A stretch of DNA of 44,669 bases, taken from contig CANROC010000021.1 of NCBI GenBank assembly GCA_947632175.1, positions 1 to 44,669 of the forward strand, given 5' to 3'. Of the stretch, positions 10,101 to 18,749 are shown in pieces. Each line of letters opens with the position of its first letter. The first letter of the stretch is position 1. The stretch is from an uncultured Oscillospiraceae bacterium. GTDB lineage: Bacteria; Bacillota; Clostridia; Oscillospirales; Oscillospiraceae. Made by a program: the position numbers and the translations under genes. Below the pieces are notes generated by a model. That model was not told where the DNA came from and did no database searches. It saw nothing but the letters and a program-made list of their open reading frames with translations.

Positions 10101-13100
10101 TTGATGGGAACCAGTATGCCTACTACGTCCCGGCGGACGCGCTGAACACGATGCCGACGGACGGATATTACTTCACCGTCACCGTCAACGGCCAGTTCTT
10201 CACCGCCAACTTCGCCTTCGCGGGGGAGATCTTTGACGGAAAGGATGTTGACCACAGCAAGCCGGCGAAAAAGGACCTGCTGACGACCGCCGGCGTGATG
10301 ATCCGCACCCCGCGCCAGCTGGCGAACCTCGGCATAGCCACCAACAACGGCACCGAAGCCGGCAAGGCCCTGCGCGGCCTGAAGTATGTCCAGCTTCTGG
10401 ACCTCGACTACCGTGAAGGCAAATACGACAAAACCAAGATGCCGACTATCACGGACAAGGCCGGCAAAGAGTATAACCATGTCCCCATCACGCTTGACGG
10501 CCCAGATGCCGGGTATAACGGCAGCGGATACACGGTCCGCGGCCTGCTCCCCGGCACGCTGGTAGACGGCGAGTTTGCCGAAAACGGCATGTTCGGCAGC
10601 GTAAAGAACGGCGCAACGCTGGAGAATATCACGCTCGTCAACGCGAGAGTGGTGACGGATAATGATGTCAATAACGCCGTGATGAACAACGGGACACCGA
10701 GTGCAAGCAGTAGTAGTGGAACTCTTCGCGTGCTTGGAGATGATAATCTGACTGCGCGCAAGGCAACAACAAATGAAAATTTTACCTGCAGTGATGGAGA
10801 TTTTAATTTCAACATTTATCTCCAAAAAGATTCGGAAATACTGGACAGTGGGAATAAAACGATTAATGGGACAACAGCAAAAAAATATGTTAAATTTAAG
10901 GGTAGCGCGAAGATAAGCAATGGAGAATTGATTGATGGGATTGTTTTCACTACTAATTACAAAGCTTCGGTGAATGTCTGGTGGACAGATCCTTCTAAAA
11001 CGGATGTGCGACAAGTGAGAATCAACAGCTACGATTTTTCCAAAAAAGAGTTGACTGAAGTCGAAACTTCAACAAACGGTGTAGTAAACGACCAAATAGT
11101 ACATTCGACATTTGAACTGTCTTATGCTGGTACATTCTGCATCGGAAGTAAGAGCAGTGGTATCAATATTTATCGTATAGAGATAACAGAGTATACGCCT
11201 GCTGGTCCTGGAACAACACCTCCGGTAGCGGCCAACACGCCCACAGGGACAACTATACCCACCACCGCGAGAGTCCGCGCCGGTGCTCTTGCCGGCATCG
11301 TGGACGGCGCGACGGTCACCAACTGCGGCGCATATATCGAGGCGGAGACTGGTACGGGAGCGACTTACAAAACCGCTGACGAGGCGTATAACAGCTGTCT
11401 TGTCAAGAACGGCTACAAGAACAGCTCCGAGGACAATGTCGGCGGACTGATAGGGGCCGTGGAAAATTCCACCGTCACCAGCAGCTTCTCCGCCGTAAAA
11501 GTGCAGGGCATGAACTTCGTGGGCGGCTTTGCCGGTAAGCTCGGCGGCGACGGAGAGACTACCATTGAAAACTGCTACTCCGGCGGGCACACGCATAACG
11601 GGTCGTACTATGACGACGACGGTGCCATGACCAACGTCAGGGCAGACGGCGAAAACACCGGCGCGGGCGGCTTCGCGGGGCTTGTTTCAAAGAGCGGGAC
11701 CGTGGTATTCAAGGGCGTAAACTATACCACCAGCTCAGTAGGGCTGAATGGAAAGGCGACAGTGACCGCGGTTTCGAATCCGGAAAATGATAAAGACACA
11801 AACGACCCGCAGGTCAACAATGTGGAGACGGGCACTACGATCGGCGCGTTTTTCGGCAGGGTGGAGTATGTGAAGAATCATACCAACATCGTCACTACCG
11901 GCGCCATCAACTATGCCACCGGCACGCTGTTCAGCAACGGGAGCGCGATCAAGCGCAACGCAACGGCATCGACGACAAACGGCTATCGGTGGGATACAGA
12001 TAAATGGATTAAAGCAACAAGCGAAAAAAAGGCGTCGGTCCAGTATGTGACGGCGGATGAGAGCTTTACAAACGCCCTGGTCACCATGCTCGATCCGAGG
12101 ACGTCCGGCGGCGACGCGCCGTATGACTCACTTGGTGACACTTACCCGTATATGGCTGCAAAAGCCGCTGACGGGACGACTGAGCTTAAGCACCACGGCG
12201 ACTGGACGAATAGGCTGGACTTCATCTATTATGAGGTGTACGACGAAGACCACAAGGTCGATATGGACGCAATAGCCAACGATAAGACTGTAAAGGATGA
12301 TAATCTTGTTAAACTAATAAACGATGAGAAAATAGGCTTTTACGGGGAGCTGCGCGGCACTGGAGTCATCAACACGCTGCGTGATGATACTGTTGTCTAC
12401 GACAGTGGCTATATGGTGGTCAGCGATGCAGACATCGGACCGGTGGATATACAGCTCAGGACAGAGTATACCAAGGAGGGCGAGAACAACCCGAACCACT
12501 ACAATCAGGGCACGATTCTGAATATTAAAGACGTCAGAGATGCGGGAATTGGCGATGGGGTGGACTATGTCTATATCGTTCCTCACAGCGTTCTGAACAT
12601 CGCACCCAGTGACCACTACTACATGCTGGCGTACGTGAACGGCGTGACGTATGTATTCAATCCGCACTTTGCCGGCGAGGCCATAAATGTGGACCTTATT
12701 GACCTGGATGGCGTAAAGAACAACACTATCGATCTGGACAAGGTACGCGTGAAAAAGGGGCTTGAGTATGTTGACGCAGCAGGTGTAAACCACGATGATG
12801 TGAACGGCGTCGCCATCCGCAGTGCCTGGAACTTTGCCAGTATCGCGAGATACAGCCGCTCCAGTAACAACGGAGCCATAAAGACAACTATCCGCCAGAT
12901 GACCTTCTACCAGCTGATGGATATTGACTATACGGAGTACAAACAGGGGAAGATATACGACGGCAACGACAACAACAGGGTAAAGGTGGGCGGCGAGAAC
13001 AAGGATAAGTCCGGCTCCAGCTTTATCTACGGCAATGTTCCAATCATTCTGGACCACGGCACATATGAGGGCAACGGCCATACCATCAAAAACGTCTACC

Positions 13101-16100
13101 TCTCTAACGACAGCGGAAACGACAACAACTGTGTCGGACTGTTTGGAACGCTCACGGACGGAAGTAAGGTCAGAAACCTGACGGCTGAAAATATTTATCT
13201 GACCACAGGAAGCTCGAACGGGTCGGCACCGATCTACATGGGCGTTATCGCCGCAAGTGTGGACGGTGGCTCTACCATAGAGAACGTGAAAGTGTTGAGC
13301 CCCACGTTTGATTTGCACAGGGTACCGGTCCTCAAAGAGACAAAAAATAGCAGTGGCGATAAAGTGTATGAGTGGACTTATGATTCAGCACAGGCCAATG
13401 TCAGCGCCATCGGCGGTATCGTTGGAAAGCTTATTAACGGTTCTGTGACAGGTTCTGCAACAGAACCTTCGGTAGTCAACATCAGTATTAACCTTGACAG
13501 TGGCAGATACTACTACTTGGGCACTGATGATAAGGATGAAAACACGGCAAGGAACTCGCTTGAGGAATATGATACGAAAAAATCAACGACCAAACCGGCA
13601 GACGCACACCAGGCCAAGAGTGTGGTCAAGGACAATACCCCCATCAACATCGGCGGCGCGATCGGCGAGATCGACGCCTCGGCGAGCGGGGCCAGTGTCA
13701 GCGTCAAGAACGTCTACGTGGTCAACCCCAGCATTAACGCGAACAATGAAATTGATTCCGGTAACGGCAACATCGTCGGTGGCGTGATCGGCAAGGCGGA
13801 CGGCGGAGAGTACGTACAAGGGTCGTTCGACCCGACGACCAGCCGGAATATCACCATTGAAAACGCCGGGACGTATGTGGACGGAAGCAAGGCTGTTCCT
13901 GCGACGGACAACCATACGGCGTACAACACATTTACTGTCGAAGCCAACGGCGCTGGCACCGACGACCTGACCGGCGGCTTTGCGGGACGTACGGACCCGT
14001 TTGTGAAGCTCATCAAATGCTTCGCCGCGGTGAAAGTCGAAGGCGGTGAGTACGTCGGCGGCTTTGTCGGGGATCTCCAAGGCTCTTACATCGAAGACTG
14101 CTACTCCGGCGGCCACACCAAGGATGGAGAGTACAAAGACCCTGCCAACGTCAAGGGCTCCGGCGACGTCACCGGCGGCTTCGCCGGAAAGATCGAGAAT
14201 ACCACTGATAATAGCCTTGTACTCAAGGGAACCATCTACACCACCAGCTCCGTGAGCGGTACGGGCAAGGTGGGCCTCTTCCAGAGCGGCGAGGACAACA
14301 AAAACGCTGTCAAGAACGCCATGGATGCCGGCGGTGCCACACTCTACGCCACAGGCGAGGTCATAAGCGGCACGCATATTGACGAATCCAACTACCTGCT
14401 GACCGGCTCGTCAATACCGAGGCAGGACAACACGGATCCGACCAAGTTCACCACTTCGCCGTATGAAGACGAACTGATTACCAGTAAGGCTGTCTTCCCC
14501 TACCAGACGAACCTGCCCGAGCACCACGGCGACTGGATCGACGTTAACAGCGCGGGAGCGTTCTATTATGAGCTCGAGGGCGGCGCGTACCACTTCTACA
14601 CCGTGGACAGCGCGGGCAAGATCGCGAACGGGCTCACTGACGAGACTAACGGCGCAAGAGCCGGTCAGGAGATCACGCAGTGGGGCTATGGGTACTACTA
14701 CGCTGACGGCACGACCGATCCGGCAATCGCCGGGGCGACAGAGGCGGCTGCTGGCCTTGTGAACGCGCTGGGGAAGACAGGATGCAAGGTGATGGTGGTC
14801 AATAATGGTACGAGTACGGCCAACGCGGATCAGACGTGGACCATCGGCGGCAAGACGTTCACGGTCAACACGGCGTATGCCGCGGCGATCGCGGTCGATA
14901 CGGGCACGTCGGCACCCTATCAGATAAGGACGAAGGGGCAGCTTGCGAATATCGGCGATAGCAACAGCGAGAGCTTTGTCCAGACCCACGACATCGTCTT
15001 TAGCTCAGACAACACCCCCATCAACACCTTCCAGGGCAACTACAACGGCGGTTTCTACCGGATCCTCAACATCACAGCGCCGGTGTTTGACACGCTGGTG
15101 GGTAGCGCGAACATCCACAACGTGATCGTCTACGCGCCGCAGGGGTATGGCAGCAAAACCATCACCGGCCAGGGCGGGATCGCGAATACGTCCACCGGCA
15201 ATGTGACCATCGAAAACACCATCGCCGCCGGCTTCACCATCGGCCAGGGCGACAATGCCGGCGGCCTTGTGGGCTCGGTTGGTGGCGGTACGCTGACGAT
15301 TACCAACTGCGAAGCCACCAACACGCTCAAGGGCGCCAACGCCGGCGGCCTTGTGGGCCTCGTTGGCTCCGGCGGTACATTGACCATCACCAACAGCTAC
15401 GCCGGCGGCAGCATCACCGGCTCCGCCACCAGCGCCGGCGGCCTGGTGGGCTCCGGCACGGCTGCGAGTATCACCTACACGGACGTTTACGCCTACGTGG
15501 ATATGACGGCACTTACCGGCACGCCCACGATCTACGGCATCGGCCCGGGAGCGACGGGCGGGGACGGTTTGTACTGGAAAGACAGACTGCCGAGCGGCGC
15601 GAGCGTCAGTGACGATTCAAGTAACGCGGTGGAGCTTAACGGGCTTAACGGTACCGGCGGAGCGGGTGAGTACATAGCGCCGGACAGCACAGACTTCGAC
15701 AAGGGGCTTACGCCGCAGACGGAACCCTTCCCGTTCGTGGCGGTCGTGACGGATGGTACCAAGACGTACCATTACGGCGCGGTGCCGACGATCAACACAA
15801 CAAAAGCAGCGGGGCTGTTCTATTGGGAGAAGGAGGTTATTGACGGAGTAGAGCAGTACCACATCTATGCGTATGGCGGTGAGATCGACGACAGCGGTGG
15901 TACGCTTGCAGTTGAAAGCGCTAAGCTGTTGGCTGATACGCTGTGCCATAGTCACCATTTGGATGGTGAAAGAGCGAGCATAGTAGACAGCGGGTACGGC
16001 GTGTTCTATTCGGGCGATGTGCGCGATCTTAAGTTGAGCACAAAGGACGGACCTATTTACGATGTAACTTCTCTTGACAAAGTTGACTCAGTTGTCGAAA

Positions 16101-17581
16101 ATGAGCTACTCAGCGCAGCTAAGCTTGTAGATGGCACAAATGTGTATATGTTGCCGGAATCTGCAAATTCCGGTAAAGATGATACATGGACGTTGGGGAA
16201 ATTAGACAGTAGTAATAAAAACAAAGACATAGGGCTTGGCAATATTGAGGTATGCCAGTTGTACGGAGCGGCGATAGACAAGAAATTTGGCAATGGAGGT
16301 GATGGTGGAATTGGTTCTGATGTTGCCAACATACCAGTACAGATTCGTACAATTGATCAATTGCAAAATATTAAGGATTTGAATAACTCGACAAGTATAG
16401 AGTATTTCGCAATCACGCACGATTTGGACGGAACAGCGTTGACTTCTGATTATGAGCCGGTAACATTAAAAATAAACGTATTTAACGGGGGAGGGTACAG
16501 AATCTTCGACTTGAATATTAACCCGTCAAGCGGTGATGCGGCTTTATTCAACGAAACAAATGGCAAAACGATTAAGAACGTCATACTCTATTCCACAGAC
16601 GGCAATGGGGAAATCACGTCCAATAACGGCAACGCCGGAGGCATTGTCGCAACTTTAGGTAATGCGACAATAGAAAACTGCGTTGTCGCGGGGTACACCA
16701 TCTCAGGGACAAAGTATGTTGGAGGAATTGCTGGAGAGGCCAATAATAGCAATGCAAAAATTATAAGCTGTGCGTTTGTTGGTAATTTGATTGGTACAAG
16801 CGCGAATGGTATCGGCGGTATTGCAGGATTAATGACAGCAAATTACAATAATAGCGGTAGTAGCGGTAACGACGGTTATTTGAGGAATTGCTATGCCGGC
16901 GGAACAATCACAGGGAACGCTACACACATTGGAGGTATCTTCGGAGAAGGAAATTTAAAGAACGAAAATAGTGGTGACGTAAGAATCAGCGGTTGCTATA
17001 CCTACATGGATATGAGTGGAGCAAGCGGGACTAACGTTTATACGATTGGTAACGTTGATGCAACCAATACGCGTCTATTTGACGCCGGTACTTGCTACTA
17101 CCTCGATGACAGCAACCGTATTCCAACCGGCGCAACGCAGCAGGGGACAGGCAAGAGTTACGACGATCTGAAAACCGCGCTGAGCGGTGATTCGATCGGC
17201 ACGGCGACGAGCAGCTATGTGCCTAACGGCAAACCCGCCGGAAGTACAAATAGCGCTGACGGAATGAAGGCTCAGACCACCAACTTCCCGTTCCCGGCTG
17301 TGGTGCGTGAGGTCAACTCTGACGGCAGCTACACCGCTACCTACGTCCACTACGGCGAATGGCCTGCGGATCCGGCAGGAGGCCCCGCCGGCGATCCCGG
17401 TATCCCGGAGGGCCCCGGGGTGATCTCCGCGCCGCTGGAGGCGCTGGTCCCGCCGGCGCTGAAGCTTCCCGATGAGACGCAGGAGGCAGACCCGGAGGAC
17501 GACAGCCACACCGAGGTCGTCCGCCGCCGCGTCCAGACCGCCCTCGTCCGCCGCGCGAAAAAGCGGACCCAGGAGGTATGA
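4106..17581 (+). CDS. giant type IV prepilin with GLUG-repeat adhesin body (4491 aa)
   Basis: The N-terminus MRVLRKNRESRGFSLAELL is a class III prepilin signal: cleavage is expected after Gly12, Phe13 becomes +1 and Glu17 is +5, followed by the pilin helix. A pilin-like domain runs to about residue 210. The rest is about six large modules. Most open with an IRTARQLANL-type motif, contain pairs of GLUG motifs (GGFVG or GGLIG, then an NCYSGG-like strand; at least 25 GGxxG cores seen) and close with YPY...EHHGDW, which recurs near residues 857, 1384, 1902, 2695 and 3471, with weaker HYGA and HYGEW near 3887 and 4413. GLUG repeats are known from bacterial surface proteins and adhesins. An AT-richer insertion at about 2195-2370 looks like a carbohydrate-binding beta-sandwich. 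DTNGDGIVDE at 559-568 resembles a calcium loop. The tail is basic and there is no LPXTG. The ATG at 4106 has GAGGTG upstream; the frame is open from 3896, but that part is leader. Ordinary pilins have 130-200 residues. Likely role, inferred: a pilus-tip or pilus-anchored adhesin. Confidence 0.88.
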   Translation: MRVLRKNRESRGFSLAELLIVVAIIGILLAVAVPNVLSYYRELKITELDDDARTIFLAAQNQLTALVNSGEKLDGIGETASRLAKAGDPSPKLHYVEYKAADAATTTPTAPSATGLRKILPGGAVDTHFHKYNYVIEFDTESGAVYGVWYWEKEDGFEYTKDAKTDNQKKEARLKNNLMVGFYGGDQIDRLQFSHLPYPSVQLINAEELRLEITVPNIEKATGDFTITVSADDVVLLEDAKLKKNNMGTVVLDTLKVTNAYSASLTEARNNARTASDWVVGMKYKKWREALGELPLPGDDITLTVKMSYTGEIDGKSLTPSTLVVTGNTLFEKVEEDSTGDKTAYIAYGRHLQNLHDSGPTSTTDGIACSGVLDNVSIKKAEQTKNINFAFLNNTGDNNNDVYYWASIYGRTAAGTHDEKYISLHPIYNKNLTFYDGHGFEIRNMDTGRNYYGGMFSYIVGGTYQNIVLVNPHIHSDFTKTDLGSTVDKQLTAGALVAMVKGEVKITNCHVYNEYVEDKDKNVKPEGDYAENPWFGATGFNLNGLKIKDSSGDAVQYKDTNGDGIVDEIVPIEGLYVERLQEMPHIGAPGAGSMSGGLIGEIQSGSTVTITGSSAAVINIGAKAVGGLVGKSAGNLTIDKSYSASFVFGNRNVAGLVGFVEDTTANTTTITNSYAAGEIVSGYDKGFKGAGLLHYNEEATTETTPTNIKVENCYAAVRYNGEGVDGLPRRDDQEKRDNKFYVVGYIYGTFKGDNSNLYVKQNGISYGYDIKGITVTGGKGGEYITDKGDASACGTPITTAELTAKVTSGFGGEWSTTPGTTANTHAYTLLTETKALEGEAYPYPMLNVTKNGVTTVMPHYGDWLEEDPTAASLCYYEKYEGDTFGVWGYVTDKTTDNQIPLNSLKPGDPGKGPYAIADGYCVAVEDGANLIPPETITVGSETYNVDRTSIGTTDNAGKTYNLYRITGLDGITVGTDYYYTATVSGQDYWFNPFFACEVLEADGTMPTAPQAKEGAKGKDDNTSTAGVVIRTARQLANLASQTGSTLKADNPAQLRAYTQLLDIDYEQYETSIKGQSGGTDAQSPAALSGAGSYNGNSFIIKNLFIQGDSKTGLFGELSLSGTQGVRNVFLVDVTVNGTGSNVGALVGSAAGSTVIDNCGVYASSAENYKTHSVTGNTTVGGLIGMAGSTTVIKNSFAAVQVKGDTAVGGFVGQINGNKSSGSLENCYSGGFTESGKYEASSANVTANDTNGIAGGFVGKLMNYSNDNGGNPTYNGLKFQGTIYTTCSVKGATVGLFSGQNSEGAGTGQQTIEDALTATGLTLYATGKAFNADGTDATARPETYLKTGSDVPKAVGTGVTAYPYDGTLKDPGLDTGTYPYLTNLDEHHGDWADVSEPVPEMMLAYIEEYVGVTDPGVYMVNYNGTVADDVQHNIQFGAVVKNDYYRILSTIDLRTGSSVTDITLDGTPFTTGDLVSQGTVKIGTTDYYAYTLGADWDSAANYYHKVELKLATGETKTYLYNPSFACEAFDVTDAAGTVTTTDILPKPNAGGTITYTNTDVLIRSARQLANVQAYTNHTTYGATAQEWTYDQLLNVDFDGYTGTLAGGKSDSDRLGPAKLTTGTYNGNDLTISNLYLGAGTIGSDAYAGLFGTVNGTVSHVLLVDVNVNGDATGVSALAVGGLVGQLNGGSVDNCGIYVSNKDNYGKFTVSGSGGNGVGGLIGQMTGGAVTNSFAAVMVRGTDATNGGTGGTTLTNPAGGFVGQANGGEFKNCYVGGFVGASKTYDDASINVMGNNRVGGFVGSISGTVKFTGTNYSTASVGGPDPANLGLFAGNGTPSGTGSTLYAVAKAFKSTTTGTSTTYDDVVAPRDETAYLTSAPEATTVTTTNVYNQTGDFPYASGQTEHHGDWIGLTKGVYYDTVVQNAGTSPSPITGYYANGASGLDGSTGRLAAGNANDELLDYATDDGYMFLSETDLGEKVALGINGASFPMSRVRLTTELDGNQYAYYVPADALNTMPTDGYYFTVTVNGQFFTANFAFAGEIFDGKDVDHSKPAKKDLLTTAGVMIRTPRQLANLGIATNNGTEAGKALRGLKYVQLLDLDYREGKYDKTKMPTITDKAGKEYNHVPITLDGPDAGYNGSGYTVRGLLPGTLVDGEFAENGMFGSVKNGATLENITLVNARVVTDNDVNNAVMNNGTPSASSSSGTLRVLGDDNLTARKATTNENFTCSDGDFNFNIYLQKDSEILDSGNKTINGTTAKKYVKFKGSAKISNGELIDGIVFTTNYKASVNVWWTDPSKTDVRQVRINSYDFSKKELTEVETSTNGVVNDQIVHSTFELSYAGTFCIGSKSSGINIYRIEITEYTPAGPGTTPPVAANTPTGTTIPTTARVRAGALAGIVDGATVTNCGAYIEAETGTGATYKTADEAYNSCLVKNGYKNSSEDNVGGLIGAVENSTVTSSFSAVKVQGMNFVGGFAGKLGGDGETTIENCYSGGHTHNGSYYDDDGAMTNVRADGENTGAGGFAGLVSKSGTVVFKGVNYTTSSVGLNGKATVTAVSNPENDKDTNDPQVNNVETGTTIGAFFGRVEYVKNHTNIVTTGAINYATGTLFSNGSAIKRNATASTTNGYRWDTDKWIKATSEKKASVQYVTADESFTNALVTMLDPRTSGGDAPYDSLGDTYPYMAAKAADGTTELKHHGDWTNRLDFIYYEVYDEDHKVDMDAIANDKTVKDDNLVKLINDEKIGFYGELRGTGVINTLRDDTVVYDSGYMVVSDADIGPVDIQLRTEYTKEGENNPNHYNQGTILNIKDVRDAGIGDGVDYVYIVPHSVLNIAPSDHYYMLAYVNGVTYVFNPHFAGEAINVDLIDLDGVKNNTIDLDKVRVKKGLEYVDAAGVNHDDVNGVAIRSAWNFASIARYSRSSNNGAIKTTIRQMTFYQLMDIDYTEYKQGKIYDGNDNNRVKVGGENKDKSGSSFIYGNVPIILDHGTYEGNGHTIKNVYLSNDSGNDNNCVGLFGTLTDGSKVRNLTAENIYLTTGSSNGSAPIYMGVIAASVDGGSTIENVKVLSPTFDLHRVPVLKETKNSSGDKVYEWTYDSAQANVSAIGGIVGKLINGSVTGSATEPSVVNISINLDSGRYYYLGTDDKDENTARNSLEEYDTKKSTTKPADAHQAKSVVKDNTPINIGGAIGEIDASASGASVSVKNVYVVNPSINANNEIDSGNGNIVGGVIGKADGGEYVQGSFDPTTSRNITIENAGTYVDGSKAVPATDNHTAYNTFTVEANGAGTDDLTGGFAGRTDPFVKLIKCFAAVKVEGGEYVGGFVGDLQGSYIEDCYSGGHTKDGEYKDPANVKGSGDVTGGFAGKIENTTDNSLVLKGTIYTTSSVSGTGKVGLFQSGEDNKNAVKNAMDAGGATLYATGEVISGTHIDESNYLLTGSSIPRQDNTDPTKFTTSPYEDELITSKAVFPYQTNLPEHHGDWIDVNSAGAFYYELEGGAYHFYTVDSAGKIANGLTDETNGARAGQEITQWGYGYYYADGTTDPAIAGATEAAAGLVNALGKTGCKVMVVNNGTSTANADQTWTIGGKTFTVNTAYAAAIAVDTGTSAPYQIRTKGQLANIGDSNSESFVQTHDIVFSSDNTPINTFQGNYNGGFYRILNITAPVFDTLVGSANIHNVIVYAPQGYGSKTITGQGGIANTSTGNVTIENTIAAGFTIGQGDNAGGLVGSVGGGTLTITNCEATNTLKGANAGGLVGLVGSGGTLTITNSYAGGSITGSATSAGGLVGSGTAASITYTDVYAYVDMTALTGTPTIYGIGPGATGGDGLYWKDRLPSGASVSDDSSNAVELNGLNGTGGAGEYIAPDSTDFDKGLTPQTEPFPFVAVVTDGTKTYHYGAVPTINTTKAAGLFYWEKEVIDGVEQYHIYAYGGEIDDSGGTLAVESAKLLADTLCHSHHLDGERASIVDSGYGVFYSGDVRDLKLSTKDGPIYDVTSLDKVDSVVENELLSAAKLVDGTNVYMLPESANSGKDDTWTLGKLDSSNKNKDIGLGNIEVCQLYGAAIDKKFGNGGDGGIGSDVANIPVQIRTIDQLQNIKDLNNSTSIEYFAITHDLDGTALTSDYEPVTLKINVFNGGGYRIFDLNINPSSGDAALFNETNGKTIKNVILYSTDGNGEITSNNGNAGGIVATLGNATIENCVVAGYTISGTKYVGGIAGEANNSNAKIISCAFVGNLIGTSANGIGGIAGLMTANYNNSGSSGNDGYLRNCYAGGTITGNATHIGGIFGEGNLKNENSGDVRISGCYTYMDMSGASGTNVYTIGNVDATNTRLFDAGTCYYLDDSNRIPTGATQQGTGKSYDDLKTALSGDSIGTATSSYVPNGKPAGSTNSADGMKAQTTNFPFPAVVREVNSDGSYTATYVHYGEWPADPAGGPAGDPGIPEGPGVISAPLEALVPPALKLPDETQEADPEDDSHTEVVRRRVQTALVRRAKKRTQEV

Positions 17582-17620
17582 CGCAGCCCTCAAGATCCCA
17601 AGCAAGGAGGTGACACGCGC

Positions 17621-18430
17621 ATGAGGCGCGCTGCCGAGAAACTGAAAAGCCATTCCGGGGCGACGATCCTGTTCGCCCTCCTCGTCTTCATGCTGTGCAT
17701 CCTGGCCGGGACGGGGGCGCTGACCGCCGCCGCGGCCAACTCCGGGCGCTATACGCACCTGAAGGAGGACCAGCAGCAGTACCTGTCCGTCAGCTCCGCC
17801 GCCAATCTCCTCAAGACCGAGCTGTCCGGTAAGACCTTCACCGCAAAGGTGAGAGTGACGGAGGAGGTAACATCTGATTCCAGCGGTGCGACCACAACGA
17901 AACGAACGGCAGAGTGGGTTGCACCGGCGGGAGGAGGGAACTCCTCTTATGACGGCGACAACTTAAAAACGTTGCTGATTGGCCAGCTTGAACAGCTGTT
18001 TGAGTACGGCGTATACAGCAGCGCAGGACCACTTGATACCACCAGTACATTCCATGTGATATCCACCCACCCCACAAAGTTGGAAAAAAAACTCACTCTT
18101 AACGCGGGCGGTGATATTCCCGCAGTCACGGCAAATCTGACCATGGGAACAGACGCGTCCGACCTCACCGCCAGCGACTTCACCATCACCGTCGTGCTCA
18201 ACGACGGGCAGAAGTACGCCACCACCCTGACGCTTGTGGCGACCTTCGCCGCCGGCGCGGGGGAAAACGGGCTGAATAGCACACAAATCAGTCAGGAAAC
18301 GACGGAAACCGGCGGCGTGAAGACCACGACCACCGTCACCGAGTACGCCATGGAGGTCCGCTGGCTTCCGGGGAACGCCCACGTGGCCGCCGTGCCGGAG
18401 CCCCCGTCCACCACGGGAGCGGGAGGTTGA
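17621..18430 (+). CDS. pilus-associated membrane-anchored protein (PilX-like position)
   Basis: A 269-residue protein with a basic N-terminus and a single hydrophobic helix, SGATILFALLVFMLCILAG (about residues 12-30), followed by a Thr/Ser-rich extracellular domain. The helix resembles a pilin N-terminal segment, but Phe stands at about +5 instead of Glu after the candidate Gly, so cleavage by the prepilin peptidase is uncertain. In pilus operons a gene of this kind and position often encodes a PilX-like minor component; that is inference. AAGGAGGTG precedes the ATG, 40 bases after the giant pilin stop. It overlaps the next gene at its end. Confidence 0.65.
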   Translation: MRRAAEKLKSHSGATILFALLVFMLCILAGTGALTAAAANSGRYTHLKEDQQQYLSVSSAANLLKTELSGKTFTAKVRVTEEVTSDSSGATTTKRTAEWVAPAGGGNSSYDGDNLKTLLIGQLEQLFEYGVYSSAGPLDTTSTFHVISTHPTKLEKKLTLNAGGDIPAVTANLTMGTDASDLTASDFTITVVLNDGQKYATTLTLVATFAAGAGENGLNSTQISQETTETGGVKTTTTVTEYAMEVRWLPGNAHVAAVPEPPSTTGAGG

Positions 18431-18432
18431 CC

Positions 18433-18744
18433 ATGAGGAAGCTTATGAACAGGCTGCGCTCCCGCGCGGGGGAGTCCTTCGCCGAGGTGCTTGTCGCCCT
18501 GCTGATCGTCGCTTTAGCGGCGCTGCTGCTGGCGGGGATGTACTCCGCCTCCTCCGCCCTGGACAAAAACGCCATGGAGAGCGACAAGAAGCTCTATGAG
18601 GCGGTGACAAAGCTGGAGACGACCACCGAACCCGGCACAACGGGTCATGTCACGATCTCGGGAGAAGCCCCAACGGCGTCCGACCCGACCATCCCCATCG
18701 AGATCTACACCGAGGACGGCCTGACCGCCTATCAGGGGAGGTGA
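18433..18744 (+). CDS. minor prepilin-like protein (PilV/GspI-like)
   Basis: A 104-residue protein with the prepilin signal SRAGESFAEVLVALLIVALA: cleavage is expected after Gly14, with Glu at +5, then a continuous hydrophobic helix and a short soluble domain. The ATG at 18433 is used because GGGAGG stands seven bases upstream; a TTG at 18427 overlapping the previous stop is the alternative. The short size and position in the operon suggest a minor pilin that primes assembly or caps the tip. Confidence 0.75.
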   Translation: MRKLMNRLRSRAGESFAEVLVALLIVALAALLLAGMYSASSALDKNAMESDKKLYEAVTKLETTTEPGTTGHVTISGEAPTASDPTIPIEIYTEDGLTAYQGR

Positions 18745-18749
18745 GCGCC

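Noticed and set aside
12314-17758. Several minus-strand frames of 200-330 codons opposite the giant pilin gene
   Set aside because: They lack ribosome sites and family features and follow from the biased codon use of the plus-strand gene.
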